From contig JACPQK010000050.1 in NCBI GenBank assembly GCA_016190535.1, positions 1 to 11,921 on the forward strand: a DNA stretch of 11,921 nucleotides, read 5' to 3'. Below the pieces are notes generated by a model. That model made no database searches and was not told the origin of the DNA. It saw only the letters and a list, made by a program, of their open reading frames with translations. How positions within the stretch are numbered: position 1 is the first letter of the stretch; the number at the start of each line of letters is the position of its first letter. Below are positions 1-8,526 of the stretch, piece by piece. The position numbers and the translations under genes were made by a program. The stretch comes from Chloroflexota bacterium (GTDB lineage Bacteria > Chloroflexota > Dehalococcoidia > JACPQK01).

Positions 1-82
1 CCCGTAGCCTGTCGCTGGGGAGGGCCGCCAGCACGGCCGCCACCACCGTGGGGATGACTACCAGAAGGGTGAGCAGGGGCAA
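1..82 (-). CDS. nuoM: NADH-quinone oxidoreductase subunit M, N-terminal end (partial)
   Basis: Only the first 27 or so codons are in the window; the gene continues past base 1. The visible peptide begins (M)PLLTLLVVIPTVVAAVLAAL and then SDRLR, a hydrophobic first membrane helix typical of the antiporter-like proton-pumping subunits of complex I. The start is a TTG at 82, chosen because AAGGAGT lies at the right distance upstream and overlaps the nuoL stop codon, with a 10-bp intergenic gap. Seen: the frame, the ribosome-binding site and the hydrophobic start. Known: nuoM follows nuoL in nearly all nuo operons. The identity as NuoM therefore rests mostly on position. NuoN is the alternative, but is less likely directly after nuoL. 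Confidence 0.75.
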   Translation of the reverse strand, partial: MPLLTLLVVIPTVVAAVLAALPSDRLR

Positions 83-92
83 AACTTACTCC

Positions 93-1928
<1,836 letters not shown>

Positions 1929-1935
1929 CAAGGCT

Positions 1936-2244
1936 TCACCATTTCAGCAGATCTACCTCGTCCACGTTTACCGTGGCCCGGTTGCGGTAGAGGCGGATGA
2001 TGATGGCCAGGGCCAGGCCCACCTCGGCGGCGGCCACGGTGATGACGAACACGGCAAATACCAGGCCGGTAAACTCCCCGGGCGACAGGTAGCGGGCAAA
2101 GGCCACCAGGTTGATGTTGACGGCGTTGAGCATAAGCTCGATAGACATCAGGATGAGCACGGCGTTGCGCCGGGCCAGCACCCCGTAGGTCCCGATGGAG
2201 AAGAGGACAGCGCTGAGCGCCAGGTAGGCCGATACCGGGATCAT
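1936..2244 (-). CDS. nuoK: NADH-quinone oxidoreductase subunit K
   Basis: Small membrane subunit of complex I (102 aa, normal for NuoK), with three transmembrane helices, that helps form a proton channel. Conserved acidic residues are present: Glu36 in [18 protein letters not shown] and Glu74 in [15 protein letters not shown], matching the two buried glutamates of E. coli NuoK. The C-terminal [17 protein letters not shown] is also family-typical. A longer frame extends upstream, but the ATG at 2244 is the right start: the strong site GGGAGGAG precedes it, the protein then begins [18 protein letters not shown] as expected, and the ATG overlaps the nuoJ stop as ATGA. Confidence 0.97.
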   Translation of the reverse strand: MIPVSAYLALSAVLFSIGTYGVLARRNAVLILMSIELMLNAVNINLVAFARYLSPGEFTGLVFAVFVITVAAAEVGLALAIIIRLYRNRATVNVDEVDLLKW

Positions 2245-2735
2245 TCCTCTCCTCCCGGACGGGAGATGACCACCGCTCCCAGCAGCGCCACCAGCAGTAT
2301 CAGGGAGGCCAGCTCGAAGGGCACTGCCCACTGCTGGAACAGGGCCAGCCCCCACTGGGAGAAGCCCACCGGCTCTCCTGCTACTGGGGAGCTGGGCCAG
2401 GAGGTAGTCAACACTACCCCCAGGAGCAGCGCCAGCAGGGCCAGGGAAATGACCAGGGCTATGGGTTTCTGGGGGTGGTCCAGGGAGAGCGCGGAGCCGC
2501 GCATCCGGGTGAGCATCAGGGCGAAGAGCAGCACCAGGGTAATGGCCCCGCCGTAGATGAGCACCTGGGCCAGGGCCAGGAACTCGGCGTAGAGGAGGAG
2601 GAACAGCCCGGCCACGCCCAGCAGGGCCAGCAGCAGGGAGAGGGCGCTGCGCACCACGTTCCGAGAGAGCACTGTCCCCAGGGCACCCGCCACCGTGGCC
2701 CCCGCCAGGATGCCGAAGCCCAGCCAGGCTAGCAC
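2241..2735 (-). CDS. nuoJ: NADH-quinone oxidoreductase subunit J
   Basis: Membrane subunit of complex I (164 aa, usual range 160-200). It has about five hydrophobic helices, and the characteristic [19 protein letters not shown] segment at residues 57-75 contains the tyrosine and glycines of the pi-bulge helix implicated in coupling quinone reduction to proton pumping. The start is a GTG at 2735, inside the last codons of nuoI (7-bp overlap). No strong Shine-Dalgarno sequence is visible there, which fits translational coupling to nuoI. The stop overlaps the nuoK start in ATGA. NuoJ is poorly conserved in general; the YGGA motif and gene order make the call secure. Confidence 0.95.
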   Translation of the reverse strand: MLAWLGFGILAGATVAGALGTVLSRNVVRSALSLLLALLGVAGLFLLLYAEFLALAQVLIYGGAITLVLLFALMLTRMRGSALSLDHPQKPIALVISLALLALLLGVVLTTSWPSSPVAGEPVGFSQWGLALFQQWAVPFELASLILLVALLGAVVISRPGGEE

Positions 2736-3166
2736 GGATTGTTTACCTGTGTAGCGTCCTGGTGGGCAAGTTGCACTACCAGGACCTGGCGGTCAGTAGT
2801 GGGGGGGCACCATTCCCTGGACATCTCGATGGCTGTAAAGTTGCACACCTCTACGCAGATAGCGCACTGGGTGCATCTCCCCAGGTCCACCTCGAAGGTG
2901 TCCACGGTCTTGCGCCGGGGGCTCTTCCCCTGGGCATGTAGGGGATTATCCCTCATGGTGACCTTGATGGCCTGGGTGAGGCACTGCCGGGCGCAGATGC
3001 CACAGCCGACACACAGCAATTCGCCCGTGTCGGAGTCTGCCAACAGGCGGGGGAAACCCCGCCGCCGGGGGGACACCGGCAGCCGCTCCCGGGGGTACTG
3101 CACCGTCACCGGCCGACGCAGCATGGTCTGGAAGGTTGTAGCCAGCGCCCGGAACACGCCAATCAT
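2729..3166 (-). CDS. nuoI: NADH-quinone oxidoreductase subunit I (two 4Fe-4S clusters)
   Basis: Peripheral-arm ferredoxin-like subunit that carries electrons (clusters N6a and N6b) towards NuoB. It has 145 aa. The N-terminus [20 protein letters not shown] and then [22 protein letters not shown] are typical of NuoI. Two four-cysteine motifs are complete: Cys52, 55, 58, 62 and Cys98, 101, 104, 108. The proline that usually follows the fourth cysteine of each motif is replaced, by Leu in the first (ARQCLTQAI) and Asn in the second (VEVCNFTAI). The start is ATG 3166, which overlaps the nuoH stop as ATGA. The frame is open further upstream but that part only shadows nuoH. The last residues NNPC overlap the nuoJ start. 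Confidence 0.95.
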   Translation of the reverse strand: MIGVFRALATTFQTMLRRPVTVQYPRERLPVSPRRRGFPRLLADSDTGELLCVGCGICARQCLTQAIKVTMRDNPLHAQGKSPRRKTVDTFEVDLGRCTQCAICVEVCNFTAIEMSREWCPPTTDRQVLVVQLAHQDATQVNNPC

Positions 3167-4254
3167 GCTTTGCTCTCCACCTGGGCCAGGCCCAGCCCCG
3201 AGGGCACCCTCCTCCGGGTCAGGGAGTGGCCCCACATCCGGTAGAGAGGGGCCAGGGCTATCCCTAGCAGGGCCAGGGAGGCCAGGGAGAGCGCCCAGCC
3301 GGGCCAGGAGAAGTATAGGAAGGTGGCTATCAGAAGGACATTGGCCAAGGCCAGGGGGATCAGGTAGCGCCAGGCCAGGGCCATGAGCTGGTCTATGCGC
3401 AGGCGGGGCAGGGTGGCCCGTAGCCAGATGATGAAGAAGACCAGGGCGTAGGTCTTCAGCAGGAACCAGGCCACGGGGGGCAAGAGGGGCCCCTTCCAGC
3501 CGCCCAGGAAAAGCAGGGTGATGAGGGCGGAGATGGCGAACAGGTTGATATACTCTGCCAGGAAGAAGAGCGCCCACCGTATCCCGCTATATTCCACAAA
3601 AGGCCCGCCCACGATCTCCGTATCGGCGTGGAAGATGTCGAAGGGGTTCCTGCCTATCTCGGCCAGGCCAGCCACCAGGAACAGGGCGAAGCCCAGGGGC
3701 TGCAATAGCAAATAGGGCCAGGGCCGCTGAGCCTCCACCACGTCCCCCAGGCTCAGGGACTGGGCCAGCATCACCACGCCCAGCAGGGCCAGCACCAGGG
3801 GCAGCTCGTAGCTTACCATCTGGGCGGCGGAGCGGGCGGCCCCCAGCAGGGCATACTTGTTGTTGGAGCTCCACCCAGCCATGACCATGCCCACCACGCT
3901 CAGCCCCGATATAGCCACGATGTAGAAAGCTCCCAGGCGCATGTCCTGGACCACCAGCCCCCGGGCTACGGGTATGGTCACCCAGGCCAGGATGGCCGGC
4001 AGGGTGGCTACCGCCGGGGCCAGGTGGTAGACCCAGGTGTCGGCCCCCTGGGGACGCAGCCCTTCCTTCAGCAGTAGCTTGAGGGCGTCTGCCACGGACT
4101 GGAGGATGCCATAGGGGGCGGTGCGCATGGGTCCCATCCTCATCTGGATGCGGCCCAGCAGCTTGCGCTCCAGCCAGACGAGAAAGAGCACTGTCAGGGT
4201 GAGGAGGAGGATCATGCTGACCGTACGGAGGGCTAGCTCCAGGGGCCAGCTCAC
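3163..4254 (-). CDS. nuoH: NADH-quinone oxidoreductase subunit H
   Basis: Membrane subunit (363 aa) that forms the quinone-access chamber and joins the peripheral arm to the pump modules. Family features include VWLERKLLGRIQMRMGP at residues 26-42, then LQSVADALKLLLKEG at 51-65, and the cytoplasmic loop AGLAEIGRNPFDIFHADTEI (195-214), leading on to GGPFVEYSG. In many bacteria this loop reads AE-NR-PFDLPE-ESELV-G; here IGRN and DIFHAD are variants of the same loop and the acidic residues are kept. About eight hydrophobic helices are apparent. The start is a GTG at 4254 overlapping the nuoD stop (GTGA), and the stop overlaps the nuoI ATG. nuoE, F and G, which commonly sit between nuoD and nuoH, are absent. 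Confidence 0.97.
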   Translation of the reverse strand: MSWPLELALRTVSMILLLTLTVLFLVWLERKLLGRIQMRMGPMRTAPYGILQSVADALKLLLKEGLRPQGADTWVYHLAPAVATLPAILAWVTIPVARGLVVQDMRLGAFYIVAISGLSVVGMVMAGWSSNNKYALLGAARSAAQMVSYELPLVLALLGVVMLAQSLSLGDVVEAQRPWPYLLLQPLGFALFLVAGLAEIGRNPFDIFHADTEIVGGPFVEYSGIRWALFFLAEYINLFAISALITLLFLGGWKGPLLPPVAWFLLKTYALVFFIIWLRATLPRLRIDQLMALAWRYLIPLALANVLLIATFLYFSWPGWALSLASLALLGIALAPLYRMWGHSLTRRRVPSGLGLAQVESKA

Positions 4255-5357
4255 CGGTCCACCTCCCCCAGCACGATGTCCAGGGAGCCCAGCACCAGGA
4301 CGCAGTCGGCTATGTAGCAGCCCACCAGGAGGCGCTCCAGGGCCATCAGGTTACAGAAGGAGGGTGCCCTCACCTTGATGCGGTAAGGGCGGTCGCTCCC
4401 CCGGCTCACCAGGTAAACACCGAAGTCCCCGCGGGGGTTCTCCGCCCTGCAATAGACCTCTCCACTGGGGGGCCGGAAGTTCTTGGGGATATCCGCCATC
4501 ACCGGCCCCTCGGGCATCCTCTCCAGGCACTGCTCCAGGATGCGCAGGGACTGGCGCATCTCCTCCATGCGGATGTAGTAGCGGTCCCAGGTGTCCCCGG
4601 TGTGGCCCAGAGGGACGGCGAAGTCCAGCTCGGGATAGATAGAGTAGGGCTCGGTGCGCCGCACATCCTCGGCCACCCCACAGGCGCGCAAGTTGGGGCC
4701 ACTCATGCCGTAGCCGATAGCCTCCTTTGCCGAAATGGGGGCCATCCCCTGGGTACGGGCCAGCATAACCTCGTTGCGGGTGAGCAGGGCGTGGCACTCC
4801 TCGATACCCTGGCGCAGCCGGGGCAGGAGTCTGCCCAGCCGCTCCGGGAAGTCTTCCGGCAGGTCTTCCTTGACGCCTCCCATCCGGATGTAGTTGGGCA
4901 TCATGCGCACGCCGCTTACCGATTCCAGGAGCTGCTGGATGTTCTCCCGCTCCCGGAAGGCGTAGAGGAAGGGGGTAGTCACGCCGGCATCCCCGCCAAA
5001 GGACCCGTAGAACATCATGTGGCTGGTAATGCGGGTGAGCTCGCAGAGGATGACCCGGATGAACTCAGCCCGGCGCGGAGGCTGGAGGCCCGCCAGCTTC
5101 TCCAGGGCCAGGGCCAGGCCCAGCTCGTTGTTGTAGTCAGCGAGGTAGTCCATGCGGTCGAAGAGGGGCACAATCTGGCGGTAGGTGAGGTTCTCGCAGA
5201 GCTTCTCCACACCCCGGTGCAGGTAGCCGATGACTGGCTCCACGCCCACGATGCGTTCGCCGTCCAGGATAAGCACCATGCGGAACACCCCGTGGGTGCT
5301 GGGGTGCTGGGGCCCCATGTTCACCATCATATTTACTGTGTCCAGGCGGTCGATCAC
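4251..5357 (-). CDS. nuoD: NADH-quinone oxidoreductase subunit D
   Basis: The 49-kDa-type subunit, 368 aa, related to the large subunit of NiFe hydrogenases, which forms the quinone-binding pocket together with NuoB. The N-terminal MVNMGPQHPSTHGVFRMVL (residues 11-29) contains the quinone-binding His18/His22 loop, and DRMDYLADYNNELG (68-80) contains the tyrosine matching the quinone headgroup ligand. RGDFGVYLVSRGSDRPYRIKVR and the closing GSLDIVLGEVDR show an intact C-terminus. The segment GSFGGDAGVTTPFLYAFRERE differs from the more common GTFALDIGALTPF form. It starts with GTG at 5357 overlapping the nuoC stop (GTGA). It is a separate gene, not a NuoCD fusion. Confidence 0.97.
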   Translation of the reverse strand: MIDRLDTVNMMVNMGPQHPSTHGVFRMVLILDGERIVGVEPVIGYLHRGVEKLCENLTYRQIVPLFDRMDYLADYNNELGLALALEKLAGLQPPRRAEFIRVILCELTRITSHMMFYGSFGGDAGVTTPFLYAFRERENIQQLLESVSGVRMMPNYIRMGGVKEDLPEDFPERLGRLLPRLRQGIEECHALLTRNEVMLARTQGMAPISAKEAIGYGMSGPNLRACGVAEDVRRTEPYSIYPELDFAVPLGHTGDTWDRYYIRMEEMRQSLRILEQCLERMPEGPVMADIPKNFRPPSGEVYCRAENPRGDFGVYLVSRGSDRPYRIKVRAPSFCNLMALERLLVGCYIADCVLVLGSLDIVLGEVDR

Positions 5358-5851
5358 TGGTCCGCCTCCTCCGGCCCGGACAGGGGGAAGCTCTTGAGGA
5401 GGGGGTGGCCTGGAAAGCCCTCCCAGAGCAGCAGGGGCTTGAGCCTGGGGTGGCCATCGAAGGATACACCGAAAAGATCGTAGGCTTCCCGCTCGTGCCA
5501 GTCGGCCCCGGGCCAGATCGAGGTTACTGAGGCGATGGCGGGCCTCTGGGTGGGCAGAAGGGCCTTGAGCACCATCTTGTAACGGTGCTGGGTGGAGTAG
5601 AGATGGTAGACCACCTGGAGCTGTTCCCCCAGGTCCACTATGGTGAGGCAGCGGAGGTAGTCAATGGCCAGCTCGGGTTCATCCCTGGCGCGCTGGCAGG
5701 CAGCTTTAACCGCCTCTGGGGATAAGGTGATCACTAGCTCGTCTAGGATAAACTCCGGTTCGGGGTTGAAAGAGGCGAGGCATCTCTCAACCCTCTCCAC
5801 AAGGGCCTGTTGCTTATCCGCCAGCGCCCCGCCTTCCATCCCTTCTCGCAT
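5354..5851 (-). CDS. nuoC: NADH-quinone oxidoreductase subunit C
   Basis: The 30-kDa-type peripheral subunit (165 aa) that packs against NuoD. The family signature is clear at residues 118-129 ([12 protein letters not shown]), followed by [27 protein letters not shown], the usual C-terminal run, with GHPLLKSF replacing the common GHPLRKDF. The ATG at 5851 gives a 38-bp overlap with nuoB. A second ATG at 5839 (residue 5) is possible, and neither has a well-spaced Shine-Dalgarno sequence, so the start is uncertain by a few codons. The stop overlaps the nuoD GTG. Confidence 0.95.
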   Translation of the reverse strand: MREGMEGGALADKQQALVERVERCLASFNPEPEFILDELVITLSPEAVKAACQRARDEPELAIDYLRCLTIVDLGEQLQVVYHLYSTQHRYKMVLKALLPTQRPAIASVTSIWPGADWHEREAYDLFGVSFDGHPRLKPLLLWEGFPGHPLLKSFPLSGPEEADQ

Positions 5852-6404
5852 GTTCCATGATCTTGTCTTGTAGTCGCATAATGGCGTCCATCAGGGCTTC
5901 GGGTCGGGGCGGGCAGCCGGGCAGATAGATGTCCACGGGGAGCACCCTGTCCACGCCCTTCACCACCGAGTAGCTGCGGGCGAAGGGGCCGCCCGATACG
6001 GCGCAGGACCCCATGGCGATGACCCACTTGGGCTCGGGCATCTGCTCGTAGAGGAGCCTCAGGGTGGGGACCATCTTTTTCACTACGGTGCCAGCCACAA
6101 TCATTACGTCGCACTGGCGAGGGGAGGGCCACAGGACCACCCCGAAGCGGTCCATATCATGGTGGGCCATGTGGGAGCTGATCATCTCGATGGCACAGCA
6201 GGCCAGCCCAAACTGGAGGGGCCACAGGGAGGACTTGCGGGCCAGGGCGAAGAGGACATCGGCCCTGGTGGTGAGTACGCGGGGGAGCACCCTCTGATAG
6301 AGGGGGGCACCTTGCCCACCGGTCCCGCCACTGCCCCTGGGAAGAGCCTCAAAGGGAGGCCCCGGGGGGATGACATAGGGCACTTGTCTACTGTCTATTG
6401 CCAT
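5814..6404 (-). CDS. nuoB: NADH-quinone oxidoreductase subunit B (N2 cluster)
   Basis: Peripheral subunit of 196 aa that holds the terminal 4Fe-4S cluster N2, which hands electrons to quinone. The four ligands are all present: the adjacent Cys69-Cys70 in [11 protein letters not shown], Cys134 in [12 protein letters not shown], and Cys164 in [16 protein letters not shown]. The catalytic core begins near residue 48. The first 35 residues are a proline- and glycine-rich extension not required by the family. The start is ATG 6404, preceded by GAAGGGAG inside the end of nuoA (10-bp overlap). The C-terminus overlaps nuoC by up to 38 bp, the largest overlap in the operon. Confidence 0.97.
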   Translation of the reverse strand: MAIDSRQVPYVIPPGPPFEALPRGSGGTGGQGAPLYQRVLPRVLTTRADVLFALARKSSLWPLQFGLACCAIEMISSHMAHHDMDRFGVVLWPSPRQCDVMIVAGTVVKKMVPTLRLLYEQMPEPKWVIAMGSCAVSGGPFARSYSVVKGVDRVLPVDIYLPGCPPRPEALMDAIMRLQDKIMEHARRDGRRGAGG

Positions 6405-6760
6405 TTGAGAGCTCCCTTCTTCAGCCCGTAGACCAGGGCAAAGCCGAGGACTGCGATGAAGAGCACCATCTCCAGGAACACGGCAGGGCCAGCGCCCAGG
6501 AAGACCAGGGCCCAGGGGAAGAGGAAGACCAGCTCTACGTCAAAGACCAGGAAGAAGATGGCGAAGAGGTAGTAACGGAGGTGGCTCTGGCTCCAGAAGC
6601 GGCCCTGGGGGAGCATCCCGCACTCGTAGGGAATGGATTTTTCGGCAGAGGGCCTTCTGGTGGAAAGGATGTGAGATAACAGGTAAGATAAAAACACTAC
6701 CCCTAGACTCGCCAGCCCGGCTATGGCAACCGCCGCGTAGTCTAGGGTGTAATCAACCAC
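6395..6760 (-). CDS. nuoA: NADH-quinone oxidoreductase subunit A
   Basis: First gene of the operon. It encodes a 121-aa membrane subunit with three transmembrane helices that packs against NuoH near the quinone site. Diagnostic features are [22 protein letters not shown], with Cys47 on the flexible loop, and the acidic second helix [19 protein letters not shown] chose the GTG at 6760, the longest in-frame start after the predicted promoter. Only a GGGGGAT about 13 nt upstream resembles a ribosome-binding site, so initiation may be weak or start elsewhere. It is separated from the promoter by a leader of about 75 nt rich in inverted repeats. Confidence 0.95.
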   Translation of the reverse strand: MVDYTLDYAAVAIAGLASLGVVFLSYLLSHILSTRRPSAEKSIPYECGMLPQGRFWSQSHLRYYLFAIFFLVFDVELVFLFPWALVFLGAGPAVFLEMVLFIAVLGFALVYGLKKGALKWQ

Positions 6761-6810
6761 CTACGTGCACTATCCCCCGGCCCTACCGCAACCCATGTCG
6801 CTATTTACTT

Positions 6811-6835
6811 GGGCCAACATGGCCCACAAGGGCCA
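6811..6835 (-). promoter_or_regulatory. Triple-arm inverted repeat in the nuo leader
   Basis: Three 6-bp arms alternate, GGGCCA (6811-6816), TGGCCC (6820-6825) and GGGCCA (6830-6835), separated by 3 and 4 nt. The middle arm can pair with either neighbour, so two mutually exclusive hairpins are possible at the extreme 5' end of the predicted nuo mRNA. This could be an mRNA-stabilising 5' hairpin, an operator, or a switch. No T-run follows, so it is not a simple terminator. Confidence 0.45.
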
Positions 6836-6841
6836 TGCCGA

Positions 6842-6871
6842 AGTTTAGCGCAAATCGGCGCTCAGTGTCAA
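6842..6871 (-). promoter_or_regulatory. Predicted sigma-70-type promoter of the nuo operon
   Basis: On the minus strand a perfect -35 TTGACA (6871-6866) is followed by an 18-bp spacer and a -10 TAAACT (6847-6842; 4 of 6 consensus). Transcription should start near 6835, about 75 nt before the nuoA GTG. A 5-bp inverted repeat (AGCGC, 6 nt, GCGCT) lies inside the spacer and touches the -10, where a repressor could bind. Seen: the motifs. Inferred: that they drive nuo. Confidence 0.6.
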
Positions 6872-7020
6872 GTTATTTGTGTTGATGGTCTATGATTATG
6901 ACACCCGTTCATGGTTCAGGGAGACTGTCAGTCTATGAGAGGACAGACGTCGAGCCAGAAAGGGGAAGCCAGGCTAGTGGGCCATCCCTGAAAAAAGTTG
7001 CACAAGCTCAGCCCCACGAC

Positions 7021-7127
7021 ATATCCCCCCATCCCCTCGCCTTGCTCAGGGCAAGCTCTAACCTTCCCCCGCAAGGGGGGAAAGGATGTGTCCTCCCTCT
7101 CAACGGGGGAGGATGAAGGTGGGGGTA
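7021..7127. repeat. MITE/REP-like cluster of hairpins in intergenic DNA
   Basis: Three inverted repeats lie in a row: CTTGC/GCAAG (7041-7055), CCTTCCCCC with GCAA loop and a G-rich partner (7062-7085), and TCCTCCC/GGGAGGA (7091-7113). C- and G-runs at 7025-7030 and 7121-7125 can close the whole as an outer stem. The style (CCCCTC, GCAAGGGGG, GGGGGAGG) recalls the small palindromic intergenic repeats common in Chloroflexota and other bacteria. Only one copy is in this window, so its repeat nature is inferred. The surrounding DNA (6872-7020 and 7128-7190) shows no convincing gene. Confidence 0.45.
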
Positions 7128-7208
7128 CGAGTGGAAGAGGCAATGTAACGAACTTCCGGGACGGGACACCAGTGGGCCAATTGCTGTTCTTGGGTTGACA
7201 TAAAAGGA

Positions 7209-7238
7209 TTGACAGGTCGCGATGAAGTATGGTAAAGT
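7209..7238 (+). promoter_or_regulatory. Predicted promoter reading into a hairpin unit
   Basis: A perfect -35 TTGACA (7209-7214), an 18-bp spacer and TAAAGT (7233-7238) point rightwards, with the expected start at about 7245-7246. A second perfect TTGACA sits 14 bp upstream (7195-7200) without a matching -10 at standard spacing. No protein-coding gene lies downstream on this strand, because the next gene is on the opposite strand. The likely product is the short structured RNA annotated beside it. Confidence 0.45.
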
Positions 7239-7245
7239 AAATAAT

Positions 7246-7309
7246 GCCACTGGAGAGAAAGCGCCGCTACTTCGGTTAAGGCGTCAACGATCCAGTGGCC
7301 TTATTTTAT
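7246..7309 (+). ncRNA. Candidate small RNA / bidirectional terminator hairpin
   Basis: GCCACTGGA (7246-7254) and TCCAGTGGC (7291-7299) form a perfect 9-bp outer stem. Inside, GCGCC (7261-7265) pairs with GGCGT (7280-7284), enclosing a UUCG-containing loop. The plus strand continues with TTATTTTAT and the minus strand with ATTATTTACTTTA. The predicted rightward promoter would start transcription at the first base of the stem, which suggests a self-contained RNA of about 60 nt. It also lies 6 bp past the stop of the leftward response-regulator gene and could terminate it. I recognise no known riboswitch or RNA family here. Confidence 0.4.
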
Positions 7310-7992
7310 CCCCCAGGCCCAGAGCTGGCCCTGAAGCGGTAGCCTATGTTGCGCAGCGTCTCGATAAAGAGGTGCGAGGCATCCTCCAGCTTGCTGCGCA
7401 GCCGCCGAATGTGGACATCCACTGTCCGGGTCCCTCCAAAGTAGTCGTACCCCCACACCCGGTCCAGCAGCGTCTCCCGGCTGAACACCCTTTCCGGGTT
7501 ATTGGCCAGAAACAGGAGCAGTTGGTACTCCCGGTAGGTGAGGTCTACCGGCCTCCCCGCCACCGTCACTTCATACCTCTCTGGATCGATAGCCAGGTCC
7601 CCGATGCGGATGGTCTGGCCGGCGCCCCTGGCGCCCCGTTGGCGGGCCAAGCGTTGCACCCGGGCCACCAGTTCAGGGGTAGGGACAGGCCGCACGGCGA
7701 AGTCGTCGAAGCTGGCATCCTGGGTAATCTCCTGCCCCACCGTGGCCACAGCCAGCAGGGCCAGGACAGTTATCCCCTTCTCTCTGGTAAAGGAGAGCAG
7801 GCGCTTGGTACCCTGGTGAGAAGGCGGGAAGGCCTCCGCATCCAGAAGGACCAACTCGTAGGCCCTGTGCTCCAGCTTATCGCAGGCTATTTCAGGGTCT
7901 TGGGCCGTGCTGGTGGATAAGCCATGCTGCCCCAGGTCCCGCGCCAGTTCTTCAGCCTCCCTGTCGGGGACTACTATGAGTAAATGTACCAA
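7306..7992 (-). CDS. Orphan OmpR/PhoB-type response regulator with degenerate receiver
   Basis: A two-domain transcription factor of 228 aa. Residues 1-118 form a CheY-like receiver and residues about 128-224 an OmpR/PhoB winged helix (LTYREYQLLLFLANNPERVF, then RTVDVHIRRLRSKLE as recognition helix, ending ETLRNIGYRF). The putative phosphoacceptor Asp51 is present (ELVLLDAEAF), but the acidic pair is Pro9-Asp10 (IVVPDRE), the switch Thr/Ser is not evident (LLAVATVG), and the conserved Lys is Arg101 (AVRPVPTP). It may act without phosphorylation. I chose TTG 7992 because AGGTGA lies 5 nt upstream, the fold begins exactly there (MVHLLIVV), and a promoter lies just upstream. An in-frame ATG at 8025 has no ribosome-binding site. 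No histidine kinase is adjacent. Confidence 0.88.
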   Translation of the reverse strand: MVHLLIVVPDREAEELARDLGQHGLSTSTAQDPEIACDKLEHRAYELVLLDAEAFPPSHQGTKRLLSFTREKGITVLALLAVATVGQEITQDASFDDFAVRPVPTPELVARVQRLARQRGARGAGQTIRIGDLAIDPERYEVTVAGRPVDLTYREYQLLLFLANNPERVFSRETLLDRVWGYDYFGGTRTVDVHIRRLRSKLEDASHLFIETLRNIGYRFRASSGPGG

Positions 7993-8015
7993 TTCAGTCA
8001 CCTGTCCTGTGCCCC

Positions 8016-8043
8016 ATTCTACCATATGGCTTGCGTTTGCTAA
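8016..8043 (-). promoter_or_regulatory. Predicted promoter of the response-regulator gene
   Basis: On the minus strand TTAGCA (8043-8038; 4 of 6) is followed by a 16-bp spacer and TAGAAT (8021-8016; 5 of 6). Transcription would start near 8009, leaving a leader of about 15-20 nt that holds AGGTGA before the TTG at 7992. This placement would put the in-frame ATG at 8025 outside the transcript and so supports the shorter protein. Confidence 0.45.
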
Positions 8044-8056
8044 TCGGGGACTTGCC

Positions 8057-8088
8057 AGCCTCAGCTATGAGCGCGGCCCTTTGAGGCT
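8057..8088. repeat. Inverted repeat upstream of the response-regulator promoter
   Basis: AGCCTCA (8057-8063) and TGAGGCT (8082-8088) are perfect 7-bp arms around an 18-nt GC-rich loop, extendable by GG/CC past a one-base bulge. There is no T-run on either side. It lies between the response-regulator promoter and the broken end of the transposase fragment, so it may be an operator, part of a terminator, or a scar left by the element. Confidence 0.35.
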
Positions 8089-8269
8089 AGGATAGGCCTG
8101 CCAATACCTCTTTAGATCCCTGCCACTCCAAGAAGAGCAGAAACCGCTCAAAGCCCTGGGGATCCCCTGGGAAGGAGAAGACCTGACTATAGCTGTCTTC
8201 CTGTACGTCATGCACACGGGCATGGGGCCGATGCTTGCCTACATCAATGCCTACATGATAACGCGCCAA
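8087..8269 (-). pseudogene. Truncated IS110-family transposase (N-terminal fragment)
   Basis: The 60-aa frame begins (TTG) MARYHVGIDVGKHRPHARV and includes FSFPGDPQGFERFLLFLEWQ and GSKEVLAGLS. This matches the N-terminal RuvC-like part of IS110-family DEDD transposases: the first catalytic Asp is in GIDVGK, and the next expected words would be GLEPTGHYW. The frame stops at that point, so over 300 residues of a normal (about 400-aa) transposase are missing, and no remainder is visible downstream before the response-regulator gene. AGGGG precedes the TTG. It cannot be functional. It records an old insertion and deletion. IS110 elements encode a bridge RNA in non-coding DNA beside the transposase, so 8270-8400 could hold element-derived sequence, but this is not demonstrated. 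Confidence 0.8.
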
Positions 8270-8526
8270 CCTGTTCCCCTTTCTCTTGTGTGTTTACTGA
8301 AGTACCCCAGGGAAGCCATCTCACCTGCCACCAGGCACGCCTGGATCAGGAGTCTCCTAAAAAGGGGCCACCATATTTCTCATCAGGGGTCAGGGGGGAG
8401 CCCCATTCAAGCTCAAGAGGTACACTGTCCCCAGCCGAAGGATAGAGGTCTCCCGGGGCTTACCCATCTTACAACCAACTTCAATATACGCGCCGAAGGG
8501 TGAGTGGCCATTTTCTGAGCAGGACG

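Noticed and set aside
8246..8382. A short minus-strand open stretch upstream of the transposase fragment (reading LFRRLLIQACLVAGEMASLG), faintly like the C-terminal part of an IS110 transposase.
   Set aside because: It has no diagnostic motif, is in another frame and is bounded by stops. The resemblance is too weak to annotate.
8357..8400. A CTGATGAGAAA string on the minus strand, considered as a hammerhead ribozyme core.
   Set aside because: There is no stem II between CTGATGA and GAAA, and no flanking stems or cleavage-site triplet in the right arrangement.
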